DNA of 64,000 bases from Rhodopirellula halodulae. GTDB taxonomy: Bacteria > Planctomycetota > Planctomycetia > Pirellulales > Pirellulaceae. The notes under the pieces are model-generated. The model was not told the DNA's origin, did not search any database, and was given only the letters and a program-made list of their open reading frames with translations. Shown here piece by piece: positions 1 through 11,200 of the stretch. Position numbers and translations under genes: made by a program. Location of the stretch: the NCBI RefSeq assembly GCF_020966775.1, contig NZ_JAJKFV010000029.1:1667001-1731000 (forward strand). Direction: 5' to 3'. Every line of letters begins with the position of its first letter. The stretch's first letter is position 1.

Positions 1-1
1 A

Positions 2-691
2 CCACATGCCGGTTCTCTATGCGATCCCTGTGAGCTAATTCGTTGGTACCGGACGATTGGGCTGTGTCAATTCTATGTTGCCGATTTGGATTCGCTGACC
101 GGCGCAGGGCAGCAGCGAGCGTCATTGCGGTCGATCATTGACAGCCTGCGTCCTGGTGAGACGCTTTGGATTGATGCTGGTTGGACGAACTGTCCTACGC
201 GTGAAGAAAGCAAGTGGCTGCAGCAAGTGAATCGGGCCGGTGCAGTTGATTCCATGACTCGGTGGATCATTGCCACGGAGTCTGCCCAAGGGCTGCACGT
301 CATTGACGAGTTGTCGAGCGTGGTCGATCCAGCGGATCTGTGTTTGAGCCTAGATTTCCGCGAAGGAGAGTTTGTTCAGGGCACTCAACGTACGCGAGAA
401 ATTCAATTTCAACGGGAGCAGGCGGGCGGACCCGACGGTTGGATCGACCGAGCTTGGGAGCGAGGCATTCGGGAAGTCATTGTCTTAGACGTGGCGCAGG
501 TCGGCTCCTCGGCCGGCGTGGCTTCCTGTTTACCGCTTCGAAAATACCATGCATCACACCCAGGGGGGCGATGGATCACGGGCGGAGGCATCCGAGAGCC
601 AGTGGATGTTCAGCAGTGTCTTGACGAAGGCTACAGCCGTTTGCTCGTCGCGTCGGCGTTGTTGCCGAAGTTGAACGACGTCTCCTACTGA
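2..691 (+). CDS. HisA/HisF-related TIM-barrel protein, 5' truncated by the window edge
   Basis: The reading frame is open from base 2, so the start lies left of the window and 229 codons are visible. In that frame the N-terminal part contains YVADLDSLTG, close to the YvaDLDxixG signature of HisA-related proteins; a TTG at 86 lies inside this motif and is not the true start. Later segments LWIDAGW, LSLDFREG, IVLDVAQVGSSAG and WITGGGIR fit successive beta strands of a HisA-type barrel, with the second catalytic-type aspartate in VLDVAQVG. The best match from memory is the hisA/hisF-related family found near methanopterin C1-transfer genes in methanogens, methylotrophs and planctomycetes rather than true histidine-pathway HisA. 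Homologues of methanofuran genes at 55-57 kb support that reading. A genuine HisA cannot be excluded without the missing N-terminus. Confidence 0.75.
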   Translation, partial: PHAGSLCDPCELIRWYRTIGLCQFYVADLDSLTGAGQQRASLRSIIDSLRPGETLWIDAGWTNCPTREESKWLQQVNRAGAVDSMTRWIIATESAQGLHVIDELSSVVDPADLCLSLDFREGEFVQGTQRTREIQFQREQAGGPDGWIDRAWERGIREVIVLDVAQVGSSAGVASCLPLRKYHASHPGGRWITGGGIREPVDVQQCLDEGYSRLLVASALLPKLNDVSY

Positions 692-814
692 GCGGTATCG
701 TCGTCTTGGACTCTCGTCGCTGACGGTCTCTTCGCCCGTCGGTTCACAAACTGCTATCATGCAACGACACACGCTTTTCGAATCGGCATCGAACTTTGAC
801 TGGCAAAAAACCAC

Positions 815-1861
815 ATGTCACCGCATCACTACACTGATATCTCATCCATGCTCGCGTTGATTCCGCAAGAACCCGGTGCAGGAATGAACTCCAGTTCGCT
901 GCTGTTGCTGGTCGGCGTTTTTTTGGCATTATTCTTTGCTGCAGTGCTCGGGTTCTTTTTCCTGCGGTACGGGAAGCTTTGGTTCCAAGCATTCATGTCG
1001 GATGCGGATGTGCAGTTGCTGAACTTGATTCGCATGCACTTCACCAAGGTCAATCCAAACGTCATCGTTCAAGCCAAGGTGATGGCCGCCCAAGCGGGAT
1101 TGAACATCAGTCGCCGTGACGGAATCAGCACGCATCGATTGGAAGCTCACTACTTGGCCGGCGGAAACGTCATGAATGTGATTCATGCGATCATCGCGGC
1201 ACATCGAGCCCAGATTCCTTTGGAGTTTGACCAAGCGGCCGCGATTGATTTGGCGGGACGCGACGTTTTGGATGCTGTGCAAACCAGCGTGTATCCGAAG
1301 GTCATTGATTGCCCCGACCCGAAACGAAGCGGCAAGACGACTTTGAGTGCAATCACCAAGAATGGGGTGGAATTGCGAGTTCGAACGCGGGTCACGGTGC
1401 GAACCAATTTGGAACAACTGATTGGTGGTGCGACGGAAGACACCGTGATCGCTCGCGTCGGCGAAGCCATCATCAGTTCGATTGGTTCAGCGGACACTCA
1501 TTTCAAAGTGCTCGAAAACCCAGACATGATCACTCGTGTGGTGTTGTCGCGAGGATTGGATGCGCAAACCGCATTTGAAATCGTGTCGATTGATATCGCG
1601 GACATCGATGTCGGGGAAAACATTGGAGCTCGATTGCAGAGCGATCAAGCCGAGGCCGACACGCGAGTGGCTCGTGCACAGGCCGAACGTCGTCGCGCCG
1701 AAGCCATCGCGGCGGAGCAGCAAATGAAGGCTCGCGTGTCCGAAAACCGATCGCGATTGGTCTTGGCGGAAGCCGAAGTGCCACGTGCGATGGCGGAGGC
1801 TTTCCAAGCCGGCCGAATCGGTGAGGTGGCCAATGGAGTAGCAACGGAAGGCTCGGCGTGA
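815..1861 (+). CDS. floA: Flotillin-like protein FloA
   Basis: A 348-residue protein, near the usual 330 or so of bacterial FloA (UPF0365). A hydrophobic membrane-associating segment lies at about residues 25-48 (LLLLVGVFLALFFAAVLGFF). It is followed by a SPFH/PHB-like domain containing the family-typical stretches GRDVLDAVQTSVYPK and GGATEDTVIARVGE, and then by an Ala/Glu-rich coiled coil at about 275-320. FloA oligomerises at the inner leaflet and organises membrane microdomains. No SD is obvious before 815; an internal ATG at 884, just before the membrane segment, would give 325 residues and is a plausible alternative start. The downstream hydrolase overlaps by 4 bases (GTGA), suggesting translational coupling. 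The NfeD protein that often accompanies flotillins is not adjacent. Confidence 0.92.
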   Translation: MSPHHYTDISSMLALIPQEPGAGMNSSSLLLLVGVFLALFFAAVLGFFFLRYGKLWFQAFMSDADVQLLNLIRMHFTKVNPNVIVQAKVMAAQAGLNISRRDGISTHRLEAHYLAGGNVMNVIHAIIAAHRAQIPLEFDQAAAIDLAGRDVLDAVQTSVYPKVIDCPDPKRSGKTTLSAITKNGVELRVRTRVTVRTNLEQLIGGATEDTVIARVGEAIISSIGSADTHFKVLENPDMITRVVLSRGLDAQTAFEIVSIDIADIDVGENIGARLQSDQAEADTRVARAQAERRRAEAIAAEQQMKARVSENRSRLVLAEAEVPRAMAEAFQAGRIGEVANGVATEGSA

Positions 1862-2718
1862 GTGTCGGATCACCCGGTTCCTCGGAAGAACCTGTCTTGG
1901 GCTCTTACGAGCGACACTCGTATCGCGTGCGGTTTGCAGGCGGCAATGGTTTTGAACTAGCAGGAATCGTCGATCGTCCACGAGATTTGGAAACAGGTGA
2001 GACGCTATCCAATGTGCCAGTTGCCGTGTTCAGTCATTGCTTCACCTGCAATAAAGACCTGAAGGCGATCGCTCGAATTTCGCGCCGGTTGGCTGAGTGG
2101 GGAATCGCGGTTCTTCGTTATGACATGACCGGGCTCGGCGGCAGCGATGGTGACTTCTCACAAACGCATTTCACATCCAACCAAGCGGACTTGGTCTCGG
2201 CAATTCGTTTCGCGTCCGATGAGTTGGGGAGCGTCACCGGGCTGATTGGTCACAGTTTTGGTGGCGCGGCGTCGCTTGCGATTGCTGCGGATGAGCATCG
2301 CCGACCAGAGTCACTCCAAGCGATTGTTGCCATCGCTGCTCCCAGCGACACTGTGCATTTGGCGAATTTGCTGGAGCGAATGAATCCAGCAATTGCACAG
2401 GAAGGGGTCGGCGAGGTCACGATCGGTGGGCGGCGCTGGAACATTCGTCGAGAAATGTTGGAGGACTTCCGCCAACATGCTTTGGCTGACCAGCTACCGA
2501 AGATCGCCGCGCAGGTCATGACGTTTCATTCGCCCGTCGACGAGACGGTTGGGTACGATCATGCACTTCGCATTGCGAGTTTGGTCGGCGGAGAGTCCGG
2601 CGAGGCAGCGTGCAGTTTGGTCACGCTTGCCGGTGCCGACCATTTGATGGTGCGGAATCCCGGCGATGCCATTTGGGTCGCCGACACGGCTGCCGCGTTC
2701 TTGAAACGCCACCGCTAG
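1858..2718 (+). CDS. Alpha/beta hydrolase
   Basis: A 286-residue protein starting with GTG that overlaps the floA stop. It has the alpha/beta-hydrolase order: the oxyanion-strand region VAVFSHCFTCNKD, the strand VLRYDMTGLGGSDG, the nucleophile elbow GHSFGG (Ser), an acid residue in HSPVDETV and a late histidine in GADHLM. The catalytic triad is therefore visible. It resembles the hydrolase half of the alpha/beta hydrolase-OsmC proteins, but no OsmC domain follows. It is probably a cytoplasmic esterase or peptidase-like enzyme of unknown substrate. The overlap with floA suggests co-expression, though a functional link to flotillin is only inference. Its stop overlaps the stop of the convergent gene on the complementary strand through a shared CTAG. 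Confidence 0.85.
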   Translation: MSVGSPGSSEEPVLGSYERHSYRVRFAGGNGFELAGIVDRPRDLETGETLSNVPVAVFSHCFTCNKDLKAIARISRRLAEWGIAVLRYDMTGLGGSDGDFSQTHFTSNQADLVSAIRFASDELGSVTGLIGHSFGGAASLAIAADEHRRPESLQAIVAIAAPSDTVHLANLLERMNPAIAQEGVGEVTIGGRRWNIRREMLEDFRQHALADQLPKIAAQVMTFHSPVDETVGYDHALRIASLVGGESGEAACSLVTLAGADHLMVRNPGDAIWVADTAAAFLKRHR

Positions 2719-5261
2719 AAGACGAAAACGAATTCGTTCCAGTTCAGGACGCTGAGTGCATACAAAGCGTCCGCACGCTGGGGTGACATCTCGAATTTGT
2801 TCCGTAGTTCGTCAATCAGCTCAACGCCTTCTTGAACTTCCGCGTCCAACGCCGGCCGCATCAGTACTTGCTGAATCACCGCCTGCACGAAGCTGGCGGA
2901 CGAGGCGTCCGGTGGCAGCTGACCGCGTACGGATTGAGCAAGTTTGTCCGATTCTTCGTGGATGAACTCGCTGTTCAGCAGCGACATCGCTTGTCCTGGT
3001 TGCAGCGTTGCGAAACGGGCTTCACAGGTCGTGTCGGGTTCCGGGAAGTCGAACGCCGACAGCAGGGGCGTGAGCAGCGAACGTTTTACGTGAATGTAAA
3101 CACTGCGTCGGTTGCGTTCCGCTTCGTCGGAGTTGCCCCAGCCCTGCCCGGGCCGAGATTGTCCGGCGAGAACTTCGGCGGATAGGTTCGGGTAGAAGCT
3201 CGGTCCGTATGTGTTGCGATTCAGCGATTGATTCACCGCCAGGATCGAATCGCGAACTTCTTCGGCGCTCAGCCGTCGCGAATCAAAACGCCAAAACAGA
3301 TCGTTGGCAGGATCCAGCTCGACCGACTTGTCAGTGACTTCCGAGGACATTTGATACGCCTGGCTGGAACAGATCAGCCGGTGCATGTCTTTCAACTTCC
3401 AGCCGCCATCAACCAAGCGGTTGGCGAGGTAGTCCAGCAATTCCGGATGAGTTGGCGGCACGCCCAGACCGCCAAAGTTATTGGGCGAACGAACAATGCC
3501 GCGACCAAAGTGGTGCTGCCAAATTCGGTTCGCCATCACTCGCGACGACAGGCGATTGTTTTCGTCCGTGACCCATTCCGCGAAAACGCGACGCCGTTGT
3601 TCCGCGGTCATCTCGGGCGGTGTATCCCCGAAGATTTCTGGAAAGCGTGGGCTGACTTCATCCGTTGGCGAATGAGGGTTGCCGCGAAAAAGTACGAAGG
3701 TCTGTTCGATTGGCCGCAACTTGCCAAGGCCGAGAACTTGTTGGCGATCGGGCAGTTCATCGCGGCGTTTCGCGACTTCGGCCAGTTCCGCTTTCAAATC
3801 GTCGTACCGCTGACGTTGTTCCTTGGTCAGCAACGGGCGAAGCTTCTTCTTGAGAACTTTTTCGCGTTGGCGTTTGGGACCTTCTGTTGCGCGTTGATCA
3901 GGGGCCGACATCTTGGTGATGCCGTCTTGTTCAATCGCGTGAAGCTCTTCTTCGATGGTCCGTCGTTGCTCATCCGCTTTTGCATAGGCTGCGTTGAGTT
4001 CCGGTCCCGAAATATCGATTTGGTTGTTGGTTTGTTGATCGCCACGTGTTCCGTAACGGCTGATGTCCGCGAAGAACGCCAGCATTCCGTAGTAGTCAGT
4101 TTGCGGAATCGGATCGATTTTGTGGTCGTGGCATCGCGCGCAGTTGATGGTGAGACCCAAGAACGTTTGTCCGGTCACGGTCACCAAGTCGTCGAGTTCG
4201 TCGTAGCGAGCTTGAAGCGGGTCGGCGGGTTCATCGTCCCAAATACCGAGTCGGTAGAAGCCCGTCGCGGTCAGCGTTTCGGTGGTCACATCGTCCAGCA
4301 AGTCGCCGGCCAATTGTTCCCGCACAAACTCGTCGTAGGGTTTGTCTTCATTGAATGACCGGATCACGTAGTCGCGGTACTTCCATGCGTTAGGCTTGGG
4401 ATTGTCTCGCTCAAACGAGTTGGTTTCCGCGTAGCGAACCAGGTCCAGCCAGTGCCGTCCCCAACGCTCGCCGTAGTGAGGGGATTCCAGAAGTCGATCG
4501 ACCAGCTTTTCGTAAGCGTCGGGATCGGAGTCATGGACGAACTCCGCGACTTCCTGCGGAGTCGGCGGAAGACCAGTCAAGTCATAGGTCACTCGGCGAA
4601 TCAACGTGTGGCGGTCCGCCGCGCCGTTGGGCTGCAATCCGGCCGCCAGCAATGAGTCCAAGATGAACGCGTCGACAGGATGGTTGTTGGCCTTCCATGT
4701 TTGCAGCGTCGTCGAAATCTCAGCGTCCGATTCCGTGGATTTCGAAATGTGTTTTTGAAGATTGGCTGAGATGTCCGGCGGAGAAACGTCCTGGACCGGT
4801 TCGTACGCCCAGTGTTTGGTGAACACAGCTCCTTCTTCGATCCAGCGACGAATCAGATCCACTTCCGATTCCGTCAGCGGCTCACCTTCGGGTGGCATCA
4901 ATTCGTAGTCATCGTTGGCAACGATTCGTTCCAAGAGGTGGCTGGCGTCGGGATCGCCCGGCACGATCAATTGCTCACCCGAGTCCCCTTCGATGATCGA
5001 CGATTCGGCTTGATGCAGACCCAAGCTGCTTTCGGCTTGGTCCGGGCCGTGGCACGAGTAGCAGCGTTTGGCCAACAGCGGTTTGACTTCGTTGGCGTAA
5101 TCGACCTCTGCGGTTACAGTTGAAAGATCCGCGGCGAGAAAGCCAAAGGTGCAGAGTCCGATCGTGATCGCGGACCGCAGGTTGGCTTGGCGGAGGAGGT
5201 GGGAACGTCGAGGCATCGAATTTGATTGTGGCATGAGGGTGGGATCGCAGCTTGCGTTCAT
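2715..5261 (-). CDS. Exported PSCyt1/DUF1549/DUF1553 protein
   Basis: An 848-residue planctomycete exported protein. The N-terminus (about 1-51) has basic residues and a hydrophobic stretch (ITIGLCTFGFLAADL) ending near an Ala-rich cleavage site. A PSCyt1 domain follows with the haem motif CYSCH at 67-71. The DUF1549 segment contains the characteristic FERDNPKPNAW and a second haem-like motif, CARCHDHK, preceded by TFLGLTINC. A charged helical linker precedes the C-terminal DUF1553 domain (ANRIWQHHFGRGIV, LHP-type repeats, terminal NEFVFVF). In planctomycetes these genes are normally paired with a DUF1501 gene, and none is present here. The function is unproven; a periplasmic redox or surface role is likely. 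It is transcribed divergently from ahcY. Confidence 0.9.
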   Translation of the reverse strand: MNASCDPTLMPQSNSMPRRSHLLRQANLRSAITIGLCTFGFLAADLSTVTAEVDYANEVKPLLAKRCYSCHGPDQAESSLGLHQAESSIIEGDSGEQLIVPGDPDASHLLERIVANDDYELMPPEGEPLTESEVDLIRRWIEEGAVFTKHWAYEPVQDVSPPDISANLQKHISKSTESDAEISTTLQTWKANNHPVDAFILDSLLAAGLQPNGAADRHTLIRRVTYDLTGLPPTPQEVAEFVHDSDPDAYEKLVDRLLESPHYGERWGRHWLDLVRYAETNSFERDNPKPNAWKYRDYVIRSFNEDKPYDEFVREQLAGDLLDDVTTETLTATGFYRLGIWDDEPADPLQARYDELDDLVTVTGQTFLGLTINCARCHDHKIDPIPQTDYYGMLAFFADISRYGTRGDQQTNNQIDISGPELNAAYAKADEQRRTIEEELHAIEQDGITKMSAPDQRATEGPKRQREKVLKKKLRPLLTKEQRQRYDDLKAELAEVAKRRDELPDRQQVLGLGKLRPIEQTFVLFRGNPHSPTDEVSPRFPEIFGDTPPEMTAEQRRRVFAEWVTDENNRLSSRVMANRIWQHHFGRGIVRSPNNFGGLGVPPTHPELLDYLANRLVDGGWKLKDMHRLICSSQAYQMSSEVTDKSVELDPANDLFWRFDSRRLSAEEVRDSILAVNQSLNRNTYGPSFYPNLSAEVLAGQSRPGQGWGNSDEAERNRRSVYIHVKRSLLTPLLSAFDFPEPDTTCEARFATLQPGQAMSLLNSEFIHEESDKLAQSVRGQLPPDASSASFVQAVIQQVLMRPALDAEVQEGVELIDELRNKFEMSPQRADALYALSVLNWNEFVFVF

Positions 5262-5605
5262 GCGTTTCTCGGTGAATCGAGATAGGCGGGATTCGTGTTG
5301 ACGTTATTTCTTAGAGAGTGTTGCGTCAATTGCAAGTCAGTATAGCCGCATTCGACTGATTTGCGAAAGGAAAGATCTGTTTTTCGTTCTCCAACTGGGG
5401 ATGGCAAAATTTCCAGTTCGTTTATACTTTCCGCGCTCAATGAATCAGCCGGCCGGGCGTTCTCTCGGCCACCCCATTGTTCGGCGTTGCGTGCGGCGGA
5501 TTGTGGACCAGCAGGAGTCCCTGTGATCGGTCCCCAACCCCTCTGACGCCCGTCGTGCGGGGTTATTCGCGTTGATTCAGTTTTCACAACAGAGAGAGAA
5601 CCCAG
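5262..5605. other. Divergent intergenic region upstream of ahcY
   Basis: A 344-base region between the divergent PSCyt1 gene and ahcY, without a convincing gene. A TATACT hexamer lies at 5423-5428 but has no good -35 partner at a 15-18 base spacing. The last 70 bases hold the hairpin described separately and a purine-rich AGAGAGAGAA just before the GTG start of ahcY that could act as ribosome-binding site. The long leader leaves room for post-transcriptional control of ahcY, but no known riboswitch consensus was recognised. Confidence 0.5.
5536..5564 (+). promoter_or_regulatory. Hairpin in the ahcY leader
   Basis: AACCCC (5536-5541) pairs with GGGGTT (5559-5564), and an inner GAC/GTC (5545-5547 with 5552-5554) closes a GCCC loop. 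It lies 41 bases upstream of the ahcY start and lacks a U-tract, so it is not a standard terminator. It could be a leader regulatory element or chance structure. Confidence 0.35.
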
Positions 5606-6952
<1,347 letters not shown>

Positions 6953-7030
6953 TCCGTCGCCGGGGCTGAAGTCGTCAACAACTTATGCGTGACGAAGTGA
7001 GCCTGGTGTATGAATTACAGCGATGAATAA

Positions 7031-7066
7031 CAAACAGCCGGCAAGGAATTCCTTGCCGGCTGTTTG
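7031..7066. terminator. 36-base perfect palindrome, likely bidirectional terminator
   Basis: Bases 7031-7066 are perfectly self-complementary (centre between 7048 and 7049), giving a 16-bp GC-rich stem with an AATT loop. The arms begin and end in CAAAC/GTTTG, so each transcript ends in a short U-rich run. It lies between convergent ahcY and the ybjN-like gene and suits both. Confidence 0.8.
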
Positions 7067-7129
7067 CGTATTGCATTGATGGACCGCTCAGTAGTGCAGC
7101 GGTCATTCTTGGGGCGACCCCGGTTGCGG

Positions 7130-7576
7130 CTACAACTCTGCCGCTTGGATGGCCAACTTGACGTCTTCGTTGCCGTAGATGATCGAAAGGAAAGCTGGCA
7201 TGTACCGATCGATCATAGCGCCCCCAACGTACAAGACATGATCCATGACGCTGTCGTCTGGGAATTCATCGCCCAGTGGGACAGAGGTTTGGTAACGCAG
7301 TTCTCCGTCGGCCATATCCAATTCGAATTTGCCGACTTTCAAACCGTAGTTGGCTCGACAAACCGCCTCCGCGATTGCCGAGCGGTTTTCTTCAGGGACC
7401 TTGTTGGCGGGGTGGGCGAAGACTTGTACCAACGAGTCTTCGACCACAATCAAGACACGAATGTCCCCGTGTTTGCCTTCAAAAAGCATGCGGAAGAAGC
7501 TGGTTTCGAAGTCTTGTTCGTACTTGATTCCGCCTCGGTCCAAGTAGGCGGAAACTTGATCGACTTGAGGTGACAT
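7130..7576 (-). CDS. YbjN-domain protein
   Basis: A 148-residue cytoplasmic protein. The ATG at 7576 is chosen because GAGGAG lies about 9 bases upstream; the open frame continues to 7669 but that extension looks non-coding. The start MSPQVDQVSAYLDRGGIKYE, the strand-rich middle (IRVLIVVEDSLVQVFAHP) and the later NYGLKVGKFELDMADGELRYQTSVPL fit the YbjN/type-III-chaperone-like fold (alpha-beta sandwich). YbjN proteins are implicated in stress-related regulation in enterobacteria; the function here is unknown. It stands alone, convergent with ahcY across the palindromic terminator. Confidence 0.7.
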   Translation of the reverse strand: MSPQVDQVSAYLDRGGIKYEQDFETSFFRMLFEGKHGDIRVLIVVEDSLVQVFAHPANKVPEENRSAIAEAVCRANYGLKVGKFELDMADGELRYQTSVPLGDEFPDDSVMDHVLYVGGAMIDRYMPAFLSIIYGNEDVKLAIQAAEL

Positions 7577-8268
7577 CCCGGTGGCTCCTCGGTGATGGTG
7601 AATCGGTCGGGAAAACGAGTGCGCGGCGACGGCTACTGTTTGGACGAGTAAGCCAGGTTGCTGGTTCACTTGATTGATTCAAACCTTGCTGTTGGCTTCG
7701 GTCGGCGATCCGTACAGCGGTTTGTTCATCATGACGATGAGCACGGTCGCAGTCGACCCACTGAGACAGGCATCAAAACAGCAAAAACGGGGCACTGACG
7801 GCCCCAGAAAGTCGCTGGACACTACAATTCGCGGGCCGTAATTCCCCGGACTGTTTTGTTTGATTGGAACCATTTGCCCAGGTTGAACGTCGAAAAGCTG
7901 ATCGAAAATCACCCCTTCGGTGGGCGTTCAAAACTGGCTCACGCGAGCATTGGCGGCCGTTTCAGGCCTCAAAAGCCGAACAACCGTCGAAAGGGGGATG
8001 AGATTTTGCCGAAGACCCGGCATCAGGTTTGGAATGGAGTGACATTTCGGCGAATCTAGATCCCCTTTGGAATTTGTAGCGGCTCGCGAAACTGAGCCGG
8101 TGCGTTAATCCGTAGCGATTAGCAAGACCGACGCGGCTATGCCGGAAAAGCTTGTCACAACGAATGGCCGTCGTCGAATGAGAACCGATATCCCCCGGAT
8201 TTCGTGCCCGATAGCGATCGGGACGCCCTCGAGATCTGGATTTCCTTCAGCTGAAGAAAACTTCGCCG
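7577..8268. other. Non-coding stretch upstream of the giant surface protein
   Basis: A 692-base region between divergent genes. Short open frames on both strands lack credible starts, composition or recognisable domains. Near the downstream gene lie two small inverted repeats: CCCGAT-AGCG-ATCGGG (8207-8222) and the 12-base palindrome CTTCAGCTGAAG (8245-8256), both within 62 bases of the ATG at 8269. They may belong to the leader of the surface-protein mRNA. No tRNA, ncRNA or repeat was recognised. Confidence 0.4.
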
Positions 8269-11200
8269 ATGAATTTCGACAATTCTTCTCGCCGTCCCTC
8301 CGAATCCCAATCGTCTTTTCCTGGTCAGGTTCGGCGTCGGCTGCTCTCGTGGATTCAAGGGGCTCCTAGCTCGGCCGCAGAGAACGTTCAGCGTGGGCGT
8401 TTGCAGTTGGAGTCGTTGGAAAAGCGGCAAATGATGGCTGGGGACGTGGAATTGTTTTCCACGGACGGCTTCTTTGGTTCTGCCGGTCAATCGAATGTCG
8501 CGGCCGAGAGCTCGACTTCTGATCGTGGCACTTCGGACCGTGCGGCCGAGGGCGAACCAGGACAGGATCTCGTCCAATTCGCGAAAGATTTGGATGCGGC
8601 GGGAGTCACGTTCTACGGGGCGCACTGGTGCCCAGCCTGTACCCAACAGAAACAACTGTTTGAGGACGGCGGAGACGATTTGCCGTTTGTCGAGGTCACT
8701 TTGCCGGATCGGACTCAGGATCCTCAGTTCTCTTCATTGAACATCAGCGAATATCCAACGTGGATTTTCCCAGACGGTTCGCGGCTGACGGGAGTCCAGT
8801 CGTTGCAGACGCTGAGCACTCGCAGCGGCGTCGCAATTCCGACGTCTGGTAACGAAGCACCATCGTTTGAAGCCATCGGTTCCCAAACCGTCGAGCTGGG
8901 GTCGCCTTTGCATATCCCAATCGACGGTTACGACGCCGAGGGTGGCCCGCTGACCGTGACGGTTTCCGTCGCGAATCCGCAGTTGGTGGAGGCCACCGTG
9001 CTTTCCGGCAACCGTTCGCTGCGATTGGACATGGATGGCTTCGGCGACATGGTGTTTGAGTTGTTCGAACAACGAGCACCACGTGCCACCGAACGAGTGA
9101 TCGATTTGGCCGACAGCGGGTTCTACGACGGCATCATTTTCCACCGAGTGGTCAATGGATTCGTGATCCAAGGTGGCGATCCGACCGGGACCGGCACTGG
9201 TGGTTCGAATTTGGGTGATTTTGACGATCAATTCCACCCCGATCTGCAGCACAATCGGACGGGGGTTTTGTCGTTCGCGAAGTCATCCGATGACACCAAC
9301 GATTCGCAGTTCTTCATCACCGAAGTCGAGACGGACTTCCTCGATTTCAATCACTCGGTGTTTGGTCAGTTGGTCGAAGGGGAGGACGTGCGGGAAGCGA
9401 TCAGCAACATGCAGGTCAACAACAGCACGCAGAACAAGCCGACGACCGACATCGTCATCAACAATGCCACCGTTTTTAATGACACCGAAAACTCGGTCAT
9501 CATGCTGAAAGGATTGGGCGGCACGGGAACCACCAGTGTCACCGTGACGATCACTGATTCAGATGGAAACTCGTACGACGAAGTTATCTCGGTGTCGGTG
9601 GTGGATCCGCCGAACGATCGACGCAACGCTCAGCCATATCTGGAAGACATCAACGTCCCCGCGACGTCGCCGAAATCGACGCCTGCCCAGATTCAGTTGG
9701 AAAGCTTTGACCTGGAAGGCGACGCCGTTCAGTATTTCATCAGTGGCGGAGTGACGGGTGGAACGGCGACGGTGAACTCGGCCACTGGATTGTTGGAAGT
9801 CGCTCCTACCTCGGGCGTTACCGGCACCCAAACGGTTTCGCTCACGGTGGGCGTGGCGGCAGCGTCCGGTGCAGGTTCGAACTCTGACTTGCAGAGTTTG
9901 GTGTTCACGTTCTCGGAAGACAGCAACCAAACCCCGTCGGCTCCGTCGTCGTTGGATCTGCGTGCGTCTTCGGACACGGGCAGCAACAGCAGTGACAACT
10001 TGACCAATGCGTCGTCGATGACCTTTGACGTGACCGGCGTCACCACGGGCGCCACGGTTCAGATCATCAACACGGCTGACAACACCGTGGTTGGCGTTGG
10101 CACCGCGACCGGCGGAAGCGTCGCGATCACCACCAGTAATCTCGCGGCAATTGGCGATGGCACCTACAGCTTGGCAGCCCGGCAAATTGTCAACGGATTG
10201 ACGAGTGCGAACTCGACGTCGCTGTCCGTCACGCTGGATCGCACCGCTCCGACCTTCACGTTGCCAGCGAACGCCAACACGGGCAATGTCGGTGCACCAT
10301 ACGAAGCCAACTTGGTGAGTCCCGATGAAGGCAGCGGTGTGACCTACAGTTTGACCGTGTTCCCATCGGGGGCAACCATCGGTTCGTCCAATGGGATCAT
10401 CAACTGGACACCGACCGCGGCTCAATTGGGCGACAACGATTTCACGGTTGAGCTTCGTGACTTGGCCGGAAACACCACCACCGAATCCTACGTTGTGACG
10501 GTTGCCGAAGAAGCCTTGGCTCGAATCGAAGTTCGATTGACGGATTTGAACGGAAACGAAATCGACTCGATCGATGTTGGTCAAGAATTTCTGCTGCAAT
10601 TGATTGGCGTGGACGCTCGCCAATTGTCTGAACGAGGCGGGATCTACTCGGCTTACGCAGACATTGAATTTGATGGAACCTTGGCTGAAGTCGTGCCAGG
10701 AACATCGATCGAATACGACAGCGATTTCAATTTCCTGCCTCGCGGAACGCTGAGCAGCGGATTGTTCGACGAGATCGGATCAGCCAGCAGTCGTTTCTCG
10801 CCGACGAACCTTCAGGAATCGGTCATGGCGACCGTTCGTATGCGAGCCATCGCTGACGGATCGCTGACCTTCACCACCAATCCGGCCGACGTCAGCGCGA
10901 ACGAAACCTTGTTGTTCTTCAACAACGATCGTTTGCCAACCAATTCGATCAACTACGGCAGTGCGACGTTGGCTGTCGGTGATGTCACCACCAACAATCC
11001 GCCGGTCGGTGTGGATGACACGTTCACGGTGGTCTCCGGTTCCGGCCAAAACACTTTGGATGTATTGGCTAATGAGGCGTCGACGGCCGACCCCGGCGAG
11101 ACATTGACGATCACCGGTGTTGGAACCGCGTCCAATGGTGGCACGGTAACCGTGGCTTCCGATGGGTTGTCAATTCTGTATACGCCCGCAGCGAACTTCA

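Noticed and set aside
3228-4358. A 376-codon open frame antisense to the PSCyt1 gene
   Set aside because: The opposite strand has clear PSCyt1/DUF1549/DUF1553 homology; the antisense product is Arg/Phe/Val-rich without motifs.
5423-5428. TATACT as a sigma-70 -10 box for ahcY
   Set aside because: No acceptable -35 hexamer at normal spacing, and planctomycete promoter consensus is uncertain.
7679-8059. Small open frames on both strands in the long non-coding stretch
   Set aside because: No ribosome-binding site, domain or protein-like composition; they conflict with each other.
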